Part shown: piece after piece, positions 33,002 through 44,303 of the stretch | Numbering within the stretch: position 1 is the stretch's first letter | Layout: the number at the start of each line of letters is the position of its first letter | Assembly (NCBI GenBank): GCA_029817715.1 | Contig: JARUPY010000356.1 | Coordinates: 2,823,001-2,887,000, forward strand | Reading direction: 5' to 3' | From: Melastoma dodecandrum | Taxonomy: Eukaryota > Streptophyta > Magnoliopsida > Myrtales > Melastomataceae | Length of the DNA stretch: 64,000 nucleotides | The notes under the pieces: model-generated | Seen by the model: the letters and a program-made list of their open reading frames with translations, nothing else | What the model was told of the DNA's origin: nothing | Databases searched by the model: none | Program-made: the position numbers and the translations under genes

Positions 33002-35149
33002 TGTAAATTGGCCCTAACATCCCTTGTCAATTTCCTGAATAACTGCATCAATGAAAATAAAAGGGTCAAATAAGTGGATGTCAACCAAAAGATTTCCCCC
33101 TCGGACATTTCCATGTAGTCACACCATTCTAAATAATCCACTGAGTAAGGGTCCAGCAAGATCAAGCCTCTTGTTGCCATAGTGGTCCCGGTCATCTTCT
33201 GCTCTTCGACCAAGAGCACACAGCAGAAGCCGGTGGATTATATATCTGCCAAGATCAACGAAAGATCACAAACAGCACACAACAATGGTTTCAAACAAAT
33301 GCACATAGTGGCAGCAAAAAACCTACCCAAAATGGTAAGCTTTCTTTGTCTGACAATACTTTTCAACGCCAACATGGGGAAGCATTTCTTTTTGAAGAAT
33401 CTCCTCCACATATCTAGACGATGTAAAGGAAATCTTCACCTCTGCCAAAAACAAAGGTATGCCATGAAAGGAATTACAATCTAAGAGGGCATACTTTATG
33501 CGCTTTTCTTGTGTCATTCCAACTGTCGCCCCTCGCTTCCCGATGTAATCCAATGCAACCTGAATTGGAGGATAAAGAAATATCAACAGACAATGCCAAT
33601 ACATTTCGACTCTGTGCCGGGGCCTCTGCTGTAACAAGTAGGATATTTGCATTCCCACGATTTTCAAAATAGGAGACAGGAGATAAGAGTAAAACAACCT
33701 CATGATTTTGTATGACAAAGGCTTCTTCAAGAGATGGACGAAGGAGTTCCATCATCCTAGTGTCAGAGAAGTCATAGCATATGTGTTCCAGAATATCCTT
33801 ATCCGCAACAAAACCCAAAGCCCGAAAAACAATGACTATGGGAATCTCTGCATGGATATATGGAAGAGTAGCACGTATATATTGTCGTGTAGATCCCTGC
33901 AGTTATTGCAGTGCATCAGAATGCAGCTGGTAGTAGTAAAAAGACGTAAGAGAATTATTATACAGTCCTTCAAGAAGCAACATAGTGAGTATTCTATGAC
34001 TACTTTCAGAACAAATGCATATGCAGTACCCCTTTTGCACCAGATTGAGAAAGCATCCGGATGAACATTGTGCTGGGAGGCCTATTTTGAGACCCGGCTG
34101 TGGAACGGATCTCCGCCACATAGGCATATTTATTTGTCTGCTGTTTTTTGAATACATACACTTGATTGGGGGTCATCTTCTCCTGGGCAATAAGAACCTT
34201 TTCATTGGCATTGACAATGAAATATCCAACTTGATCATATGGACACTCCCCTAGCTCCATCAAAACATTTTCTGAGTACTGGTTCAAGGTGCAATAACTA
34301 CATCAAACCATCACAGGAACCTTAAATTCACACAAAATTGCAACGGTTAATACCGAGCTTCTGTCCGCACAGTTGACTTAATATGCAAAAAATATACCTT
34401 CCCAATAAAGACTTTCTCTAAACCCTGAAGTTCAGTGATTTCTTCACCGTCATGACCTTTCTTGATTGCTCCCAAAGAAACATCCACATATAAGGGCGCC
34501 GAGTATGTTAGATTCCTCAACCTGGCATCCCTCGGAAGCAGGGTCACAGTTTCTCCATCCGACTCCGTCATAGTTGGCTTACTCAGATATATCTGACCAA
34601 ACTTGATTTTGTGGATAATCTACAGAAAATAAACTGGAAATAAAGAAAAATAATGGCATAGGATTGCAAACCAAAGAATCATCCAAGTATATACTTGAGT
34701 CTTGACTACACACAGTAAAATCCAGTAGTCTACTCCACCAAATTAACAATCCTCCAACAGATAATAACGAAAAACTCCTCATTTCGACATTGCCAAGTAT
34801 ATACTCTACTATCCAGAAGCCTTCTAAAAATCAACGTCCCCCCAATTCACACAGAAATAATCAACAGACTACAACAATAACAATAACACTTCTCAACTCC
34901 GACCTCGGCGAAGTCCTGCCGGCTACCAGGGACATGCTGTGGATCCGGTCTGATCTCGATATCTCCGAGCTCATCCACGATCTCCTGCATGGTGTGTTGG
35001 ACGAACTCGTTGAACGAGTCCAACTGCTGAGCAACCAGCCCTTTCTCCTCAAAGTAAGCCGAGATCACCGTCCACGCATCTTTCTGTGTGATCTCGCCGT
35101 CCTCCTTGGAGGCCACATTTTCCAGATCGTACTGCCGATCGTACTCCAT
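33001..35149 (-). pseudogene. RPB2: 5' part of the gene for RNA polymerase II second-largest subunit
   Basis: Read on the minus strand, eight exons splice cleanly: 35149-34904, 34619-34398, 34320-34030, 33896-33699, 33559-33495, 33413-33327, 33245-33125 and 33042-33001, 424 codons in frame. Motifs match plant NRPB2: [77 protein letters not shown] and LFRKLTRDVR. Full-length RPB2 has about 1190 residues, so only the N-terminal third (protrusion and part of the lobe) is present. The catalytic hybrid-binding and wall regions are missing. Codon 162 is TGA (34303-34305), where an arginine is expected. All visible splice dinucleotides are kept. It is a recent 5' gene fragment, not a retrocopy, and cannot make a working subunit. 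Confidence 0.92.
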
Positions 35150-35281
35150 CCCTAACCCTACCCTTCGCCTGGTGAGACGATCACGATCGACGGTTAGCGG
35201 GGTTTCTTCTCCCCTCTCCCCCCTGGCGCGCGCGGGAGAGCCTTCGGTGGTTTAACGGATACTCGGGGAGGGAAATCGGCC

Positions 35282-35289
35282 TATTTATA
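35282..35289 (-). promoter_or_regulatory. TATA box of the captured RPB2 promoter
   Basis: On the minus strand the sequence reads TATAAATA inside CTATAAATAG, 133 nt upstream of the RPB2 ATG (35149). This is a plausible spacing for a plant TATA box and short 5' UTR. The GC-rich, pyrimidine-rich leader (35160-35240) lies between. Confidence 0.6.
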
Positions 35290-36455
35290 GTACCAGGGGA
35301 GTTTTCTATTTAGTCCTTAGATTTATCAATATTTTCACTATTGGTCCTCTAATTTGTGTATTTTATTAAATTTTTCAATTGGGTCCATTTCGTTCTTCCA
35401 TTTATGCATGATATATGTTCCGCACATCGTCTCGCACTAAACATATGTGCATGGAAAGTAAAATTGCATTAGGCGAAAAAGATTATCGTCGCGCACCAAA
35501 AACATGACGTCGCCAAGTGTTTCAGGGTTGCCGTGACTGTTAGTGTCGCTCCAAGTTCGACCATTGCCAGCGGCGGTTCTCGCTCGTCCCGAAGGAGGAT
35601 TTGCTATATATGTTCGAGTTCTGCTTGTCCCATCTCGGCACTGTCTGCTGAGGCCACGGGTGAATATTCGAGTGAATTATGCTTGGTTTGTGGATAAAGA
35701 TTAGTATCAGGACGGTGATCGGGAACATTTTCTTGTTTATCAGTTGCAGAGGTGATTGACAGGGAGGCTCTGACTACTGGGAGCGCCTATTATTTCTCGA
35801 GGGCGACATGTCCAGGACTTGCATCCTGGGACGAACGCAATATACAGATGCATTGATGACTGTTGCACAAGTTAGAAGGGGAAGAGAGGGAAGATGTGCC
35901 GAAATGCCACAGCGAGCTCGCGATAGCATTTTGCGATGCTGAAATCCTGACAGGTCCGCCATCAGGATCATGTAGAACCTAACAATGCATGAGGACGGTC
36001 ATATGGTGATAAAGTTCATGTCCGCAGTTACGAAGAGGGAGATTATCATCCGAGATAAACAATGATTCCACCATTTCGCGGGGTCTCACTTGTGTCTGGA
36101 CTAATGGTGATGAGGGCAGGTCACTGCATCGACCATTGCTGCACCGCCGATAAGCAGTTCCGATGAGCAATGGTTCAGAAGACGTCGAACTTATGCTAAA
36201 CAATGTAGGCATCTGTTAAGAATACCTGCTCTTGGATCAGGATGCTCAACTCGTCCAAATAAGTAATTGATTCACAGTGATTTTTGCAACAAGAACATGT
36301 TCAGTACAATCTCGATAGTTTGAGGTAAAAAAGAAGGTATGAGGTCATCTTTTCCCCGAGTCGGGTTGAGGATCCTCAGAAATGTGAAGAACATTGATTT
36401 ACCGTGTGTATTGTGTCAAGTATGAAACTACAAAAGCTGATGATGATTGAAACCC
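35290..36455 (-). other. Upstream region of the RPB2 fragment and 3' flank of the DUF2921 pseudogene
   Basis: No gene recognised. The first 250 bp or so are AT-rich. A minus-strand frame at 35979-36212 is open for 77 codons but resembles nothing I know. Confidence 0.4.
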
Positions 36456-39305
36456 TCACAAATCGTCGTTGGTAACAGCAGGGACCTTCTCATATGCCTC
36501 CCTGGCCCTTAATCTCTTTGGAAGGATGCAGCGGCCAGTGAATCGCTGCTGCAGGTAAACTATAAGTGCGAACAGAATCCCGCTACAAGGAATAGTCCAT
36601 CCTGTGACTAGCATAGATATACGAGAATTCCGATGACCAGGACGAGCTGTGAGTCCGGTAAAGATCGTACGTATGGGGAAGCAGGCGGACGAAGGTGGTC
36701 CCGATGTAAAAGAATGAAGACAGTGCCTTCTCACTGGAGTCCATGAACTAGTTGAATAATATCTGAGGGAGCAGAAAACCATCCAGGATGAGGCCGGCAT
36801 ATGATTTCAGGTCTTCCCATAGCGAATGGTATTGGTACAAATCAAACGGGTAGACAGTATCCACGGATCGAAGCATGCGGCCTGGTTGAAGGACATGATA
36901 GCTGACGTTGTGCATTGACTGATGCATAAGCCAAGCAACCATCGCACCAACAGCGTAAAGCAGGAATGATGCGTATGCGACTTGCTTCTCACAACCCATA
37001 AAACGCCTTTATTCATGTCCCCTTGTCTCGCAGACCAAGTCAACTGGAGAAGTAGAAGCTCCAGAAGGAATACCACCATTGTCACAGCTCTCACGACCAC
37101 TTCCTTCGCTTCAAGCCATCCACCGTTCCTCCAGAGAGAACTCTGCGAGTAACGGTTCCCAACAAATATTGCTTCGAAGTTCAAGAGGAGTGGGATCATA
37201 TGACCCAGCATAACAACAGTCAGCATCACGATAGAGATGAAAGGGAGCACGTCCGGCTGCCGCCTAACATGGAAGATCTATGAGGCCACAAAAATACAAG
37301 CGAGCGTGTTCGAAACAACCACCAAAACAATTTCCAGATCCATCCTCCATATGGATTCTGTGGCTTGGGCACGATAAATCGAATTTGACTTCAGCGTCAG
37401 GGTCTCAAAGTAGAGAGGATCGGATGTCAGCCGTGTGCTATTGATAAACCCAGTGATCATTTCGCCTTGTTTCCTATTCAGAGGAGGAAATTGGACATTG
37501 ATGGCAACTTTGCAGTCCAGAGAACTGTTTCTAAACAGTGTATCGTTTCGCACCACTCGGCGGCATCCTATCATGCACAAACGACCGGTCGAGCTGTTGT
37601 ATACTCCTTCTGCGAAGAAATCAACAACCGCAAATGATAATGTCATTCCACTGAAACTGTAATTATCTGGTGTTGAGAAGCTCACTGAGTAACTCATATT
37701 CTGGATTGCTCCACTGACGTTTGGATGAAATGATGACCATGTTTGATTTCCATTGACCTGCCCAAAGAAATTCAACTGATGAGGACTGCCACCCACAAAC
37801 AGAGGAGTTGCTTCCCCATGTGCTGTTTGTCCCTTACTATTTGTAACCATGATGTCGAATCTCATATCGGAGGATGACGGGAAAGGATACACCTTCTTCT
37901 GCACCTCGGCGCTTTGCTCACGAGTTGGGGGAACCCATCACACCATACTTGTACCTCCTGTTCACGTAAGAGGGACCATAACTCTGAAATGCGGACCATA
38001 ACTCTGAAATGCAATCTTAGGAAAGTAGCCCGAATCATCTATAGCGTTGGTGCTCCAAATCTGACCCCCCACAAAGGACCAGTTGATTATAGAAAAGATT
38101 GCAGGGAATCTCATGCACAACTTGATCGAGCAATCTCCAACAAAAGTATTGGCCAAAGACTCCGTGTAATTCAACATATGGCATGCGACACCACATATCC
38201 GCTTCGCCTTCAGATCCCATTCTCCTTCCCCAAGCAACGATGATCTGGGATTAAAAGCATTACCTGAATAGATGGAACTATTCCGAAAACTCAGTGCAAA
38301 TTGTAGTTTACCTTGATCCGAGCACTGAAGCGTGGACAGAAAAATACGATTGGGCACGAACAATCCGTCTTTTCCCAAGGGATTGCAGTTCACGGCATCA
38401 CAGCCCCCGCCATACTCCATCTCAAAAGACGAAAGCCATCTGAATGAGGAACACCAACCTCCAACTTTACCCTGGATTTCATTCAAGGACAGATTATCAC
38501 CGTCGCCATTATCAAATTTGTCAAACGAACCGTCCTTCTCCTTCAACATCAAACTGTACCCAGAATCCGTTCTCCCACTAAACCCCAACAGTGAAACCCT
38601 CTCCAAAGCCTTACCCTTGCCGTCCGAATCGCCTAATCTCTCAAACTCCCCACGGACAAAACTACTGTTAATACTCAACTCAATGGGATACCTAACCTTC
38701 AGCACGACATAGCCGGAGCTCGCACTGTTCGATCCGACCAAACAAAGCCGACCGGTCGACTCTGCCGCGTAACCGGCGAGACTAAACCTATACCTACCTC
38801 TACGAACAGGACGCCTCGGCCCGCGGACATGGAAGGCCGTCTTTAACCTTTGCCGGCCCGAGCCTCCCTCCCGGCTAAGAGACAAGCCCTGGCCGAAAAG
38901 CCTCAAGCTCCCGACGACCTTCAACACGTCCTTGTTATTAGTCCCATAAACCGCCTCCTGATAAAACAAAAACCTACTCAAGGCCGTATCCCCGGGGTCA
39001 TCGGCCTTCGTGGCCGCGGAAGCGAAGAATCCAGAGAACCGAAGCTGGCCGGAAAGAGAATCATTGGAGGATGGTGCAGTGGCGGATATAGGATACTCGG
39101 AGAAGACCTCCCCGGCGCAGTGGGAGGTCTAGAGGTCGAGGAAGCGGGAGGGCTCGAAGTCGTCGGCGGCTCTCGATTCCGCCGCCGCTGAGGGAACGAG
39201 GACGATCGCCACGGAGGCAGTGAGGATGATCGAGGGGAGGATGGTGGGGGATCTGTTGGAGGGTTTAGGCGACTGGCGGCGGGGGAGGCGACGGTCGGAG
39301 CCCAT
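36456..39305 (-). pseudogene. DUF2921 family membrane protein gene, full-length but broken
   Basis: This is a single-exon gene read from ATG at 39303-39305 to 36456. It has a hydrophobic N-terminal segment (TILPSIILTASVAIVLV), then two extracellular-type repeats with FSLAGYAAESTGRLCLVGS and SFAVVDFFAEGVYNSSTGRL, and a C-terminal multi-helix region (MLGHMIPLLLNFEAIF, WLEAKEVVVRAVTMV, LKSYAGLILDGFLLPQ, IVYLQQRFTGRC). About 950 codons, the usual DUF2921 length. Defects: TAG at 39129-39131, a 20-bp tandem duplication at 37973-38012, an extra G in the run at 37927-37931 that restores the frame, TAG at 37278-37280, a frameshift between 37016 and 36999, TAG at about 36748, and a deletion near 36610. 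The function of the family is largely unknown. Confidence 0.9.
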
Positions 39306-40260
39306 TCACGGGACGCCCCGCCGGGAGGGAGAAGTGATGGAGCGAAAGAGAGAACGCCGTTTCTTTTTGGATTGGATTAGTTTGTGTTTATTATACATCG
39401 TTCTTTCTTGATAACGTCGTTTTATTAAATCATTGGACGGGGATTTCAATTTGGGTCGGGAAATTAGGTTTTTGGCATTATTCTAATCCAACGAATTTAT
39501 TCGTAATTACTTATTTTAAATTTTATGGTACTTATTTTCAAAATTTTTAAAATAATGTAAGTCGAATTCGTCGTTTACGAGCGAGACATGAATATCGTTG
39601 TCTTAAGAAATTCGACTAGTTAAAAGTTGAGTTTGGATCACTAAAAGTTTCTAACCAAACTTCAAGTTTTTTAAAGCCAAGTGTTTTTTAAGGTAATGAA
39701 AATTTAAGCAAGTCGAATATAGTTTTATAAAAATCGAATTTAAGAAATTATTTATGTAATTTTGAAAATGAACCGCCCTAAAATACAGAATAGTTTAGCG
39801 ACCAATAGGTTAATAAAATAATAAACCGCTGAAATTACTCCAACACATAATCCTAAATTTTCGCACGCACAAATGTGTGCCCAGAAATATATCAATCGAA
39901 AAAAAATAATTAATTTCGGGATTCTTAGGAAGAAAAAAACCTGTGCTAAATTTAATGATTTTTTTCATTGACTTGGAAAATGAGAATGGAGAAGAAGAAA
40001 ATGAAATTCTTTTAACTTTGAAACAGGGTGACACAACCGATGCGGAAGGGAAGTGTTCTCTTTGTAACATACTAGCGATGATGACGACGACAGATGGGGC
40101 CAATGCAACAGAAAATGCCAGCCAGAGAACGCTCGAGGAGTGTCCGTCCGTCCGAGTTGGAGTCCTCGTGGTCGATCACGCCGAGACCAGAGTCCGGAGG
40201 GAGGGGTGTCTTCTTTGTCCGTCGAATCGGCATCATCGAGATGAAACATCATCCAGGCAA
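39306..40260. other. AT-rich intergenic DNA
   Basis: It contains the presumed promoter of the DUF2921 gene (no clear TATA found) and AT-rich sequence at 39420-39960. Open frames at 39943-40350 are short and match nothing I recognise. Confidence 0.4.
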
Positions 40261-40261
40261 A

Positions 40262-40350
40262 TCATATACATGTCCACAAAACTGGAGTTCACGATGAAAA
40301 ACGTTAAACCCGGTCAACCTCGAGAAGAGTCCCCGACCTCTGGGGCTCTG
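40262..40350 (+). repeat. 89-bp repeat, upstream copy
   Basis: From ACATGTCCACAAAACTGGAG to the CCCCGACCTCTGG segment, it matches 43752-43840 with few changes. Here it is joined at about 40351-40362 to the family 5' leader just before copy H. Confidence 0.8.
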
Positions 40351-40384
40351 AGACTTTGTGGCCTCAAACAAGCTAGCTGTCATC

Positions 40385-42642
40385 ATGGTTCAAAGTTTCA
40401 TGCCGACGAGCTTGCAGGAAATCTGGAACGCTTCCAATGTTCAAGGTTTCATGATGCTTAGCCTTTTCCTCGAGGTGCTACTCGCAACCACCGCCCACCT
40501 GAGGAAGGCTTCCACCAGCAGGTTCTTTCTGTTTGTTATACGGTCGGCCTACTTCATGGCAGATTGGGAGGCGACGTTCACGTTCGGGCTGATCTCAAAT
40601 GGACAACGAATTGACTCGATCTCCCCTCCGGAAGTCAACGAGAACCTCATGGCTTTTTGGGCTGCTTTCCTCCTGATCCACCTCGGCGGTCCGGACACGA
40701 TCACCGCCTTCTCCCTAGAGGACAATGCCCTTTGGATGCGCCATCTAGTTGGGCTCGTCGCCCAATTGTCCACCTTCTTTTACATATTCTTTAAGACCCT
40801 CCCTGACAATAACCTCATCGCCCCCACAATCCCGATTGCCGTCGCCGGAGCAATCAAGTACGGTGTTGGGAAATAGTCCCACTCCGGATAAAAAGGGTCT
40901 CAGCCAACACTTTAAATAGAGTTGGGACCCTTCACCTAATTGCTAGCTTTTAGGTGAAGGATAACCCCGACACGATTTCTAACATGGTATCAGAGTCAGA
41001 TTCGTCCTGTCGGACAAAGAATCCGAACGAGGGCGCCCGACCGATGTGGGATTATGGGGAGGTGTTCGGAAATAGTCCCACACTGAACAAAAAAGGCCTC
41101 GGCCAACACCTTAAATAGAGTTGGGACCCTTCACCTAATTGCTAGCTTTTAGGTGAAGGATAACCCCGACACGATTTCTAACATACGGGGAGAGGACCAA
41201 ATCGCTATATCTGGCAAGCATGGAAATCAAAGGTCTAGTCGTAGAAATCAATCCCAGCCATGCAGAGCGAGCGCAGAGCCTTGAGCTCTTCCAACAAAAA
41301 GATGCGGAAGAGGCCTTTGACCTGATGGTAGCCGAGCTGGATCTTCTGTTCGAATTGTTCTACATGAAAATCTCATCCGTAAATTCTTCGTAGGGTGTGA
41401 TCGTTCGCTTCATCACATTGTATAGCGTTATTGGGGCTCTAATATTGTGCGGCCTTTTGGAGAAGAAGGGATTCCATGAGGTTGATATTTGGATCACCTA
41501 TTTCTTGCTTGGCGGCACTGTTGCTCTAGAGATGACTAACGGAATGATTATCATGTTTTCCAATTGGATGGGTCCGGTGAGGTGGTTCCATGTTGGATGG
41601 GGTCTGCTTCAAGCATGTGCTTTGTCCTTCCGTTTGTAATAATCCTGGTTGTGGGAATAATCTTGTCAGTTCCGTGCGTATGTTATGCACTCGTTCAGAA
41701 GACATGGAACAAGAAGCTGGGCGCGTTCAGTTTGCTGTCGCATTGCATCGAACATTGTCATAGAGGTGTTAATAAACCTTTGAAGTATGCTCACTTGATT
41801 TACCATAAGCTGACCTCGTCGCATTCTCTTTGTTTTCTGGATAATTGAAGAAGCTACTTCATCTGAAAAACTTTTGAATCCCTGCAGGAACTGTCACCAG
41901 AAGGAAAAAGGGAGGCGTATCATGGAATGTCTTTGATGCGGAAACCCGAGACTTCATTTTCCAGGAGTTGAAGGAAAGAGCATCGGCGGCCAATGATGAG
42001 GACCAAGTGAAGGAGATCTACGAGGCGAGAGGGAGCTGGATATTGACCAAATTAGGGAATTCGGATGCGTTGATGCGATATGTGAAGAAGTTTGACTACG
42101 ATAGGAGCCCACTAGCGTGGCACATCGCCACCAAAATCTGCCATAATGCCAACAGAGCCATGGAGGCAGCCGACCACAAGCAGAGGAAGTTGGCCGTTAA
42201 GTTGTCGTATTACATGCATTATCTCCTGATCAAGAAGCCTGAGATGATGTCTGCCGTGGCGGGGATTGGCCACATAAGGTATGGTGATACTTGTGCCGAA
42301 GTTGAACATTTCTGTAGGGTATACAAAGCAGAGACCGTGATTGAGTTCTGCAGCAAGATATTGAACGAAGATACGAGCATCGAACCCGCTGACGTGTACA
42401 ATGACAAGCACACCTCGGTCTTGTCGGATGCGTGCAATCTGGCCCGATTACTGATGGAGAAGGACAACAAATGGGAGATAATAAGTGGAGTCTGGGTGGA
42501 GTTGCTTACATATGCGGCCGGCCACTGCAGGGCTGAGAAGCACGCTCGGGCAGTGAGCGAAGGAGGTGAGCTCATGACGATCGTCTGGCTGTTGATGGCG
42601 CACTTGGGGATCGTCCCGCATTTCCCGTATCCAGATGATTAA
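40385..42642 (+). pseudogene. DUF4220-DUF594 family copy H, carrying a TRIM insertion
   Basis: Exon 1 starts at ATG 40385 and is open to the TRIM element at 40864, inserted in the IKYG|ERT motif. After it a deletion removes the codons from NLKKS to IFK. TAG follows at 41390-41392 and a 1-nt loss near 41617. The intron donor GT has become AT at 41805-41806, while the acceptor at 41887 is normal. Exon 2 (41888-42642) is completely open and among the best DUF594 copies (GIGHIRYGDTCAE, WVELLTYAAGHCR). Its usual leader is cut off: only the last 25 nt or so before the ATG match the family, and unrelated repeat DNA lies upstream, so it may lack its promoter. Confidence 0.88.
40864..41183 (+). mobile_element. 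TRIM element (terminal-repeat retrotransposon in miniature)
   Basis: This 320-bp element has two 121-bp direct terminal repeats (40864-40984 and 41063-41183), each starting TGTT and ending CTAACA. TGGTATCAGAGTC follows the first repeat as primer-binding site, and a purine-rich ATTATGGGGAGG precedes the second. The target duplication TACGG (40859-40863 and 41184-41188) is perfect. There is no coding capacity, so it must move with enzymes of other elements. Confidence 0.95.
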
Positions 42643-43094
42643 AATTTAAATGGCATATCGGGTAGCTGGGTGATTCTATTACCAGATTCCCAAGAAATAT
42701 CTATGTAGTCAAAAATTCATCTCAGAGTTTCAACTTGATAAATGCTTTTTAAGTTGGAGCTTAACTCATCAGGTGTCGTAACCTGTAGGCACCGTCGATA
42801 ATTCCTTGAAGATCGAATAGGAAATACATAATTTCTCCCTGAAGGACAATGCCACATTTAAAAGAAAAAAAAAGTAAAACTCCTACTTGATTTGCATTAA
42901 GATTTCCCACATCGGACTTTCTTGATGTTTCTGACTCCGATTTAAGGCGACGAATTTTCAAATTCTTGTATTATTTCATGAAATATTTTTTTAATATCCA
43001 TCCTCAGATCATTATAAAATAAAATATTGTTTATTTGATTTAGCCGTCAAATTTGACACTTTACAAGTAATGAAATATTTATGAAATACAATGG
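42643..43094 (+). other. 3' flanking module of copy H
   Basis: The 3' UTR and AT-rich module related to 7532-7950 and 20582-20944, with a CTCCCTGAAGGACAATGCC scrap of DUF4220 near 42833. No gene. Confidence 0.55.
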
Positions 43095-43242
43095 TTGTTT
43101 TATGTATGGTTCGAGAAGATGTCGGGGATAGGCCACACAAGGTATTGTGATACTTGTGCCGCAGGTGAGCTCATGACCATCGTCTGGCTATTGATGGCTC
43201 ACTTCGGGATCGGCCAACATTTCCCATATCCAGAAGATTAAA
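43095..43242 (+). pseudogene. DUF594 fragment with internal deletion
   Basis: MSGIGHTRYCDTCA is fused directly to GELMTIVWLLMAHFGIGQHFPYPED in one frame, ending TAA at 43240-43242. About 110 codons of DUF594 between the two are lost. The second part resembles the main lineage, the first the divergent one, so this may be a recombinant. Confidence 0.75.
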
Positions 43243-43607
43243 TTTAAAATGGTATTTCGGGTAGCTGGGATTGATTTTCATTACCCAGAAATTTCTCAAC
43301 CCTGGTGGCTGGTCGTGCTTCCCAACAAACTTATGAAGTATGATATCAGGGAAGCATGCTATCTCATCCCATTGACCTTACTTTACTAGTTCGGTTTGAA
43401 TCCAGATGTTGAATCTTGTTTATAAATTTCAGTCTATCGTCTATATATATATTTCATACAACACTGGACATGCAGATTTTCGTGAAAATTCCCTCTATGT
43501 TTATCTTCTAATACAAACCAAAGTAGTAACTCTGCCAACTCTTCGCAAGTCCAGGTTGATTACCGGGAGCCTTCTAGTCGTTTGGCCTGTTAATTCTTTC
43601 TTGTTCG
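43243..43607 (+). other. Intergenic, no gene seen
   Basis: It begins with the family 3' UTR motif (GGTAGCTGGGATTG), then unrelated DNA. The pyrimidine-rich CTTTTCCTATCAG at 43623-43635 could act as a splice acceptor for the frame that follows. Confidence 0.35.
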
Positions 43608-43751
43608 TTGATTGCTTCCCGCCTTTTCCTATCAGGTGGCCATGAAGATGCTCCTGCATTTACACGTGAACTTCTGTTTTCACGGCCAGTCCTATCTTCT
43701 TCAAGTCCACCCAAATTCCCTCGGGGAAACCACAAGCAGCCTCGAAAGGAT

Positions 43752-43840
43752 AGATACATGTCCACAAAACTGGAGTTCACGATGAACAATGTTAAGCCTG
43801 GTCAACCTCGAGAAGAGTCCCCGACCTTTGGTGCTTGGTG
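43752..43840 (+). repeat. 89-bp repeat, downstream copy
   Basis: Matches 40262-40350 in direct orientation. The two copies bracket DUF4220 copy H at about 3.5 kb distance. Confidence 0.8.
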
Positions 43841-43854
43841 CCCGTGTAGCCACT

Positions 43855-44179
43855 TGAAGATCTTAGGGAGCAAAGACCAAGAAGTAGGAGACAGAAAATA
43901 GAATAAGAAGAAACTGCTGAAAAGAAGAAGAAGAAGAATAAGAGGAAGGAGGAAGAAGATGATGATTGTAGGGGATATATTTGTATTACTAATCCAAAAG
44001 AACAATTACACTCATTTTTTTATATTGCAATCATAACAGAATGATAATATCATACGATAGGATATGGTGACCGAATGCAGGCGTTTGTCCTCTGCTTTGT
44101 TCTGCTATTTCTGTTGGAATTAGTTAGTTTGAACTTGGGCATGAGCTTGGCCTTCAGGTGTGGGTTGTGCTAACTTACA
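43855..44179 (-). repeat. 3' LTR of Copia-2
   Basis: A 325-bp repeat running on the plus strand from TGAAGATCTTAGG to CTAACTTACA, with a GAA-rich tract at 43911-43966. The part from 43967 (TGTAGGGGATAT) onward pairs clearly with 47389-47606. Confidence 0.75.
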
Positions 44180-44303
44180 GCTCCAGTCAAATTCAGCTTT
44201 TCCATCTTCCGGCATTGGCTCTTTCTGCTCCCCAGCTCCCCTGAATCCATGATCCTTGGCCCTGGCCCCTCTTCTTCAAGCTTTTCATTTTGTCATGTGA
44301 TAG

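Noticed and set aside
34790..35155. 121-codon plus-strand ORF over RPB2 exon 1
   Set aside because: It is antisense to a well-supported exon; the plus-strand peptide has no family resemblance.
33001..40360. Helitron as the vehicle for the RPB2-DUF2921 block
   Set aside because: I could not find a CTRR end with a preceding hairpin at either border, and the left junction is better explained by microhomology.
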